16,041 nucleotides of DNA from Propionibacteriaceae bacterium (GTDB lineage: Bacteria; Actinomycetota; Actinomycetes; Propionibacteriales; Propionibacteriaceae). Made by a program: the position numbers and the translations under genes. Where the stretch lies: contig JAITED010000091.1 of NCBI GenBank assembly GCA_031282235.1, positions 1 to 16,041 on the forward strand, written 5' to 3'. Of the stretch, positions 14,748-16,041 are shown piece by piece. Every line of letters begins with the position of its first letter. The first letter of the stretch is position 1. The notes below the pieces were generated by a model. The model was given only the letters and a program-made list of their open reading frames with translations, did no database searches and was not told the origin of the DNA.

Positions 14748-14897
14748 CGTACGAGTAGCGTAATTGCTGCTTAAAGCAATACAGTTGACAGGTACTGGTC
14801 AAAGTTGAGAGGTTTAATACGTAACTTCTCTAAACGCGGGCAGTGTAACTTCTTAAATGGCAGATACTGACAGGGGTCAGGGAACCAGGAGAGTGAC

Positions 14898-15617
14898 GTG
14901 GTTGGCATTCGTAGCCCTAAAGATAAAGCGGGCAAGCCGGGCAAAGTGAACGAGGAGGAAGTCAAAAAGGACACCTCCCCCGATTCTCCCGCTGTTGCTG
15001 CTGCGGCAGCAACGGGGGATACGCCGCCAGCGGTGACCACAGAACCCGTTCTGACTACGCCGCTAACGCCGTCCGCTGCAAAAGGTGCCGCTGAAATGTC
15101 CGGCAGCGAACTGCCCGCTTTCATGAAAATTGAAACCAACGCCACGCTCACGCCCCACAAACCTACGATGTCGGAGAAGTTGCGCGATGCCGCGAGCGCT
15201 CCGAAAGCTGCCGTCAAAGTGTTGGCACCGCCGCGTCCCCCCACCAAAGTGAAACGGGCTCGGTTGCGCGTCACCCGCCTAGACCCACTGTCGGTGCTGC
15301 GTACCTCATTCCTGTTCGCTATGGCCGCAGCCATCATTCTGTTTACCGTAGTGGCAGTGGTTTGGGCGGTGCTTTCAGTGTCTGGAGCGCTGACATCAAT
15401 CCAGAAAATCTTGGACTCCGTAGTGGGTAGCGGCGGCGGTGCCATGCAGCTATCGCGCTACCTAGAAACTTGGCGCGTGCTAGGCTTCACCGCCCTGATC
15501 TCCATCATCAACGTGGTACTGCTCACCCTGCTAGGCACCGTGACCGCGTACCTCTACAACCTAGCCGCCTCCATCTACGGTGGCATAGAAATCACCTTGG
15601 CCGAAGACCCCCACTAA
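14898..15617 (+). CDS. DUF3566 membrane protein downstream of gyrA
   Basis: This 239-residue protein has a long hydrophilic, Ala/Pro/Thr-rich N-terminal half (1-115), which is likely disordered and cytoplasmic. The conserved DUF3566 domain starts at RARLRVTRLDPLSVLRTSFL (120-139). It holds two membrane helices (about 137-160 and 194-220) joined by a loop with SIQKILDSVVGSGGG, and ends GIEITLAEDPH. This family follows gyrA in most actinobacteria; the mycobacterial neighbour Rv0007 is of this type. Its function is not established. The GTG at 14898 is preceded by AGGAG six bases upstream. It may be expressed with gyrBA or from its own promoter in the 150-base gap, where a weak TTGAGA (14805)/TCTAAA (14829) pair is present. 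Confidence 0.88.
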   Translation: MVGIRSPKDKAGKPGKVNEEEVKKDTSPDSPAVAAAAATGDTPPAVTTEPVLTTPLTPSAAKGAAEMSGSELPAFMKIETNATLTPHKPTMSEKLRDAASAPKAAVKVLAPPRPPTKVKRARLRVTRLDPLSVLRTSFLFAMAAAIILFTVVAVVWAVLSVSGALTSIQKILDSVVGSGGGAMQLSRYLETWRVLGFTALISIINVVLLTLLGTVTAYLYNLAASIYGGIEITLAEDPH

Positions 15618-15658
15618 CTCCAGTTATCCATCCACCCCCCCACCCCACAATTTGAGCC

Positions 15659-15691
15659 ACAGCGACCCAGTGCGCTACAGTGAGTCGCTGT
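15659..15691. terminator. Possible hairpin between the DUF3566 gene and tRNA-Ile
   Basis: ACAGCGAC (15659-15666) pairs exactly with GTCGCTGT (15684-15691), with a 17-base loop. No T-run follows, so it may not terminate; it could instead overlap the tRNA promoter, which must lie in this stretch. A weak candidate only. Confidence 0.25.
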
Positions 15692-15712
15692 CACACCTAA
15701 ATGTGTAACAAC

Positions 15713-15786
15713 GGGCCTATAGCTCAGTCGGTTAGAGCGCTTCCCTGATAAGGAAGAGGTCACTGGTTCAAGTCCAGTTAGGCCCA
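15713..15786 (+). tRNA. tRNA-Ile (anticodon GAU)
   Basis: The full cloverleaf is visible over 74 bases. The acceptor stem is GGGCCTA/TAGGCCC, the D arm GCTC...GAGC and the anticodon stem CTTCC/GGAAG. The loop is CTGATAA with anticodon GAT at 15747-15749. The T arm is ACTGG-TTCAAGT-CCAGT and the discriminator base is A. The 3' CCA is not encoded. tRNA-Ile after gyrA and DUF3566 is the usual actinobacterial order, often followed by tRNA-Ala; no tRNA-Ala is seen in the remaining 255 bases. Confidence 0.97.
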
Positions 15787-15876
15787 CAGTAAACCCCCAA
15801 GTCACCAGATTTTACCTTTCAACTACCTCATCTTTGGGGCTACCTAGGGGGTAACTAATCCAAATAAAACATGTCG

Positions 15877-15902
15877 TATTAGTGCTACGCGTAGCACTAA
15901 TA
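15877..15902. promoter_or_regulatory. 26-base perfect palindrome, candidate operator
   Basis: The left half TATTAGTGCTACG is the exact reverse complement of the right half, centred between 15889 and 15890. It lies 74 bases before the start codon of the gene entering the right edge. Perfect two-fold symmetry without a following T-run suggests a binding site for a dimeric repressor (TetR-like or antitoxin-like) rather than a terminator; this is inference. Confidence 0.55.
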
Positions 15903-15976
15903 TTCGGTTCTATAGATTTAAGCTATCTTGACAGACCTTAAAGCCACACATCCAGACCAAATTTGGAGGTAATGCC

Positions 15977-16041
15977 ATGCGAATTGATAAAAGGCGCGTG
16001 GGGATCTGGAAGTATGACACTGTGAACGATTTAACCTTGCG
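15977..16041 (+). CDS. Unrecognised gene, 5' end only
   Basis: An ATG at 15977 is preceded by GGAGGT (15965-15970) with six bases spacing, an excellent ribosome-binding site. The frame stays open to the window end, giving MRIDKRRVGIWKYDTVNDLT then LR. The 21 complete codons are too few to assign a family. An alternative ATG at 15972 runs into a stop after 17 codons. TTGACA at 15928-15933 could be a -35, but no convincing -10 follows at the right distance. The palindrome at 15877-15902 is its likely control site. Confidence 0.6.
   Translation, partial: MRIDKRRVGIWKYDTVNDLTL

Noticed and set aside
14763..14780. ATTGCT-6-AGCAAT inverted repeat after gyrA as a terminator
   Set aside because: The stem is six AT-rich pairs and no T-run follows; too weak to annotate.
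15792..15838. CCCCAAG...CTTTGGGG pairing after tRNA-Ile as a terminator
   Set aside because: The stem needs a bulge, the loop is over 30 bases and no T-run follows.
1..16041. CRISPR array, insertion sequence or prophage
   Set aside because: No regularly spaced repeats, transposase or integrase motifs, or phage genes are seen; repeats present are short hairpin units in two gaps.

Overview
The window holds the replication-origin neighbourhood of an actinobacterial chromosome. The gene order parA / rsmG / jag / yidC / yidD / rnpA / rpmH / dnaA / dnaN / recF / dciA (DUF721) / gyrB / gyrA / DUF3566 / tRNA-Ile is the classic actinobacterial oriC block. The DUF3566 membrane protein after gyrA, the DUF721 protein ending in GRGPRDTYG and the L34 ending in RRRKGRHELSA all fit Actinobacteria. 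Base composition looks only moderately GC-rich by eye (about mid-50s %), and TTA codons are used freely. That suggests an Actinomycetaceae-like lineage rather than Streptomyces or Mycobacterium; the genus is an inference and not settled here.

Layout. From 1 to about 4100 everything is on the minus strand. parA is cut by the left edge, followed upstream by rsmG, jag, yidC, yidD, rnpA and rpmH, which form one tightly packed RNA-processing/membrane-insertion operon with several overlaps. Three ParB-binding parS sites lie at 780-795, 861-876 and 3276-3291; two of them are translated as part of ParA and YidD. A divergent promoter region (4098-4400) with one perfect DnaA box separates rpmH from dnaA. 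The 770-base dnaA-dnaN gap (5820-6589) holds oriC: perfect DnaA boxes at 6243 and 6400, weaker ones near them, and an AT-rich stretch after 6423. The first part of this gap holds a large base-paired element (5921-6074) and one copy of a dispersed two-hairpin repeat. Then come dnaN, recF and dciA, a second repeat-filled gap (9548-9952), gyrB, gyrA, a DUF3566 gene and tRNA-Ile(GAU). The last 250 bases hold a 26-base perfect palindrome and the first 21 codons of an unrecognised gene.

The genes work together. DnaA opens oriC, DnaN is the sliding clamp, DciA is linked to replicative helicase loading or activity, RecF handles gaps at forks, and gyrase relieves supercoils. ParA with parS segregates the new origins. 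RnpA, L34, YidD, YidC, Jag and RsmG serve RNA maturation, ribosome assembly and membrane-protein insertion. Transcription diverges from the origin, except that dnaA itself runs toward it.

I see no mobile element, CRISPR array, toxin system or secondary-metabolism genes. The core genes look intact and ordinary. What is unexplained lies in the non-coding DNA: the two-hairpin repeat family with compensating base changes, the three-way-junction element inside the dnaA-dnaN gap, dual-coding parS sites, and the palindrome in front of the cut-off gene at the right edge.
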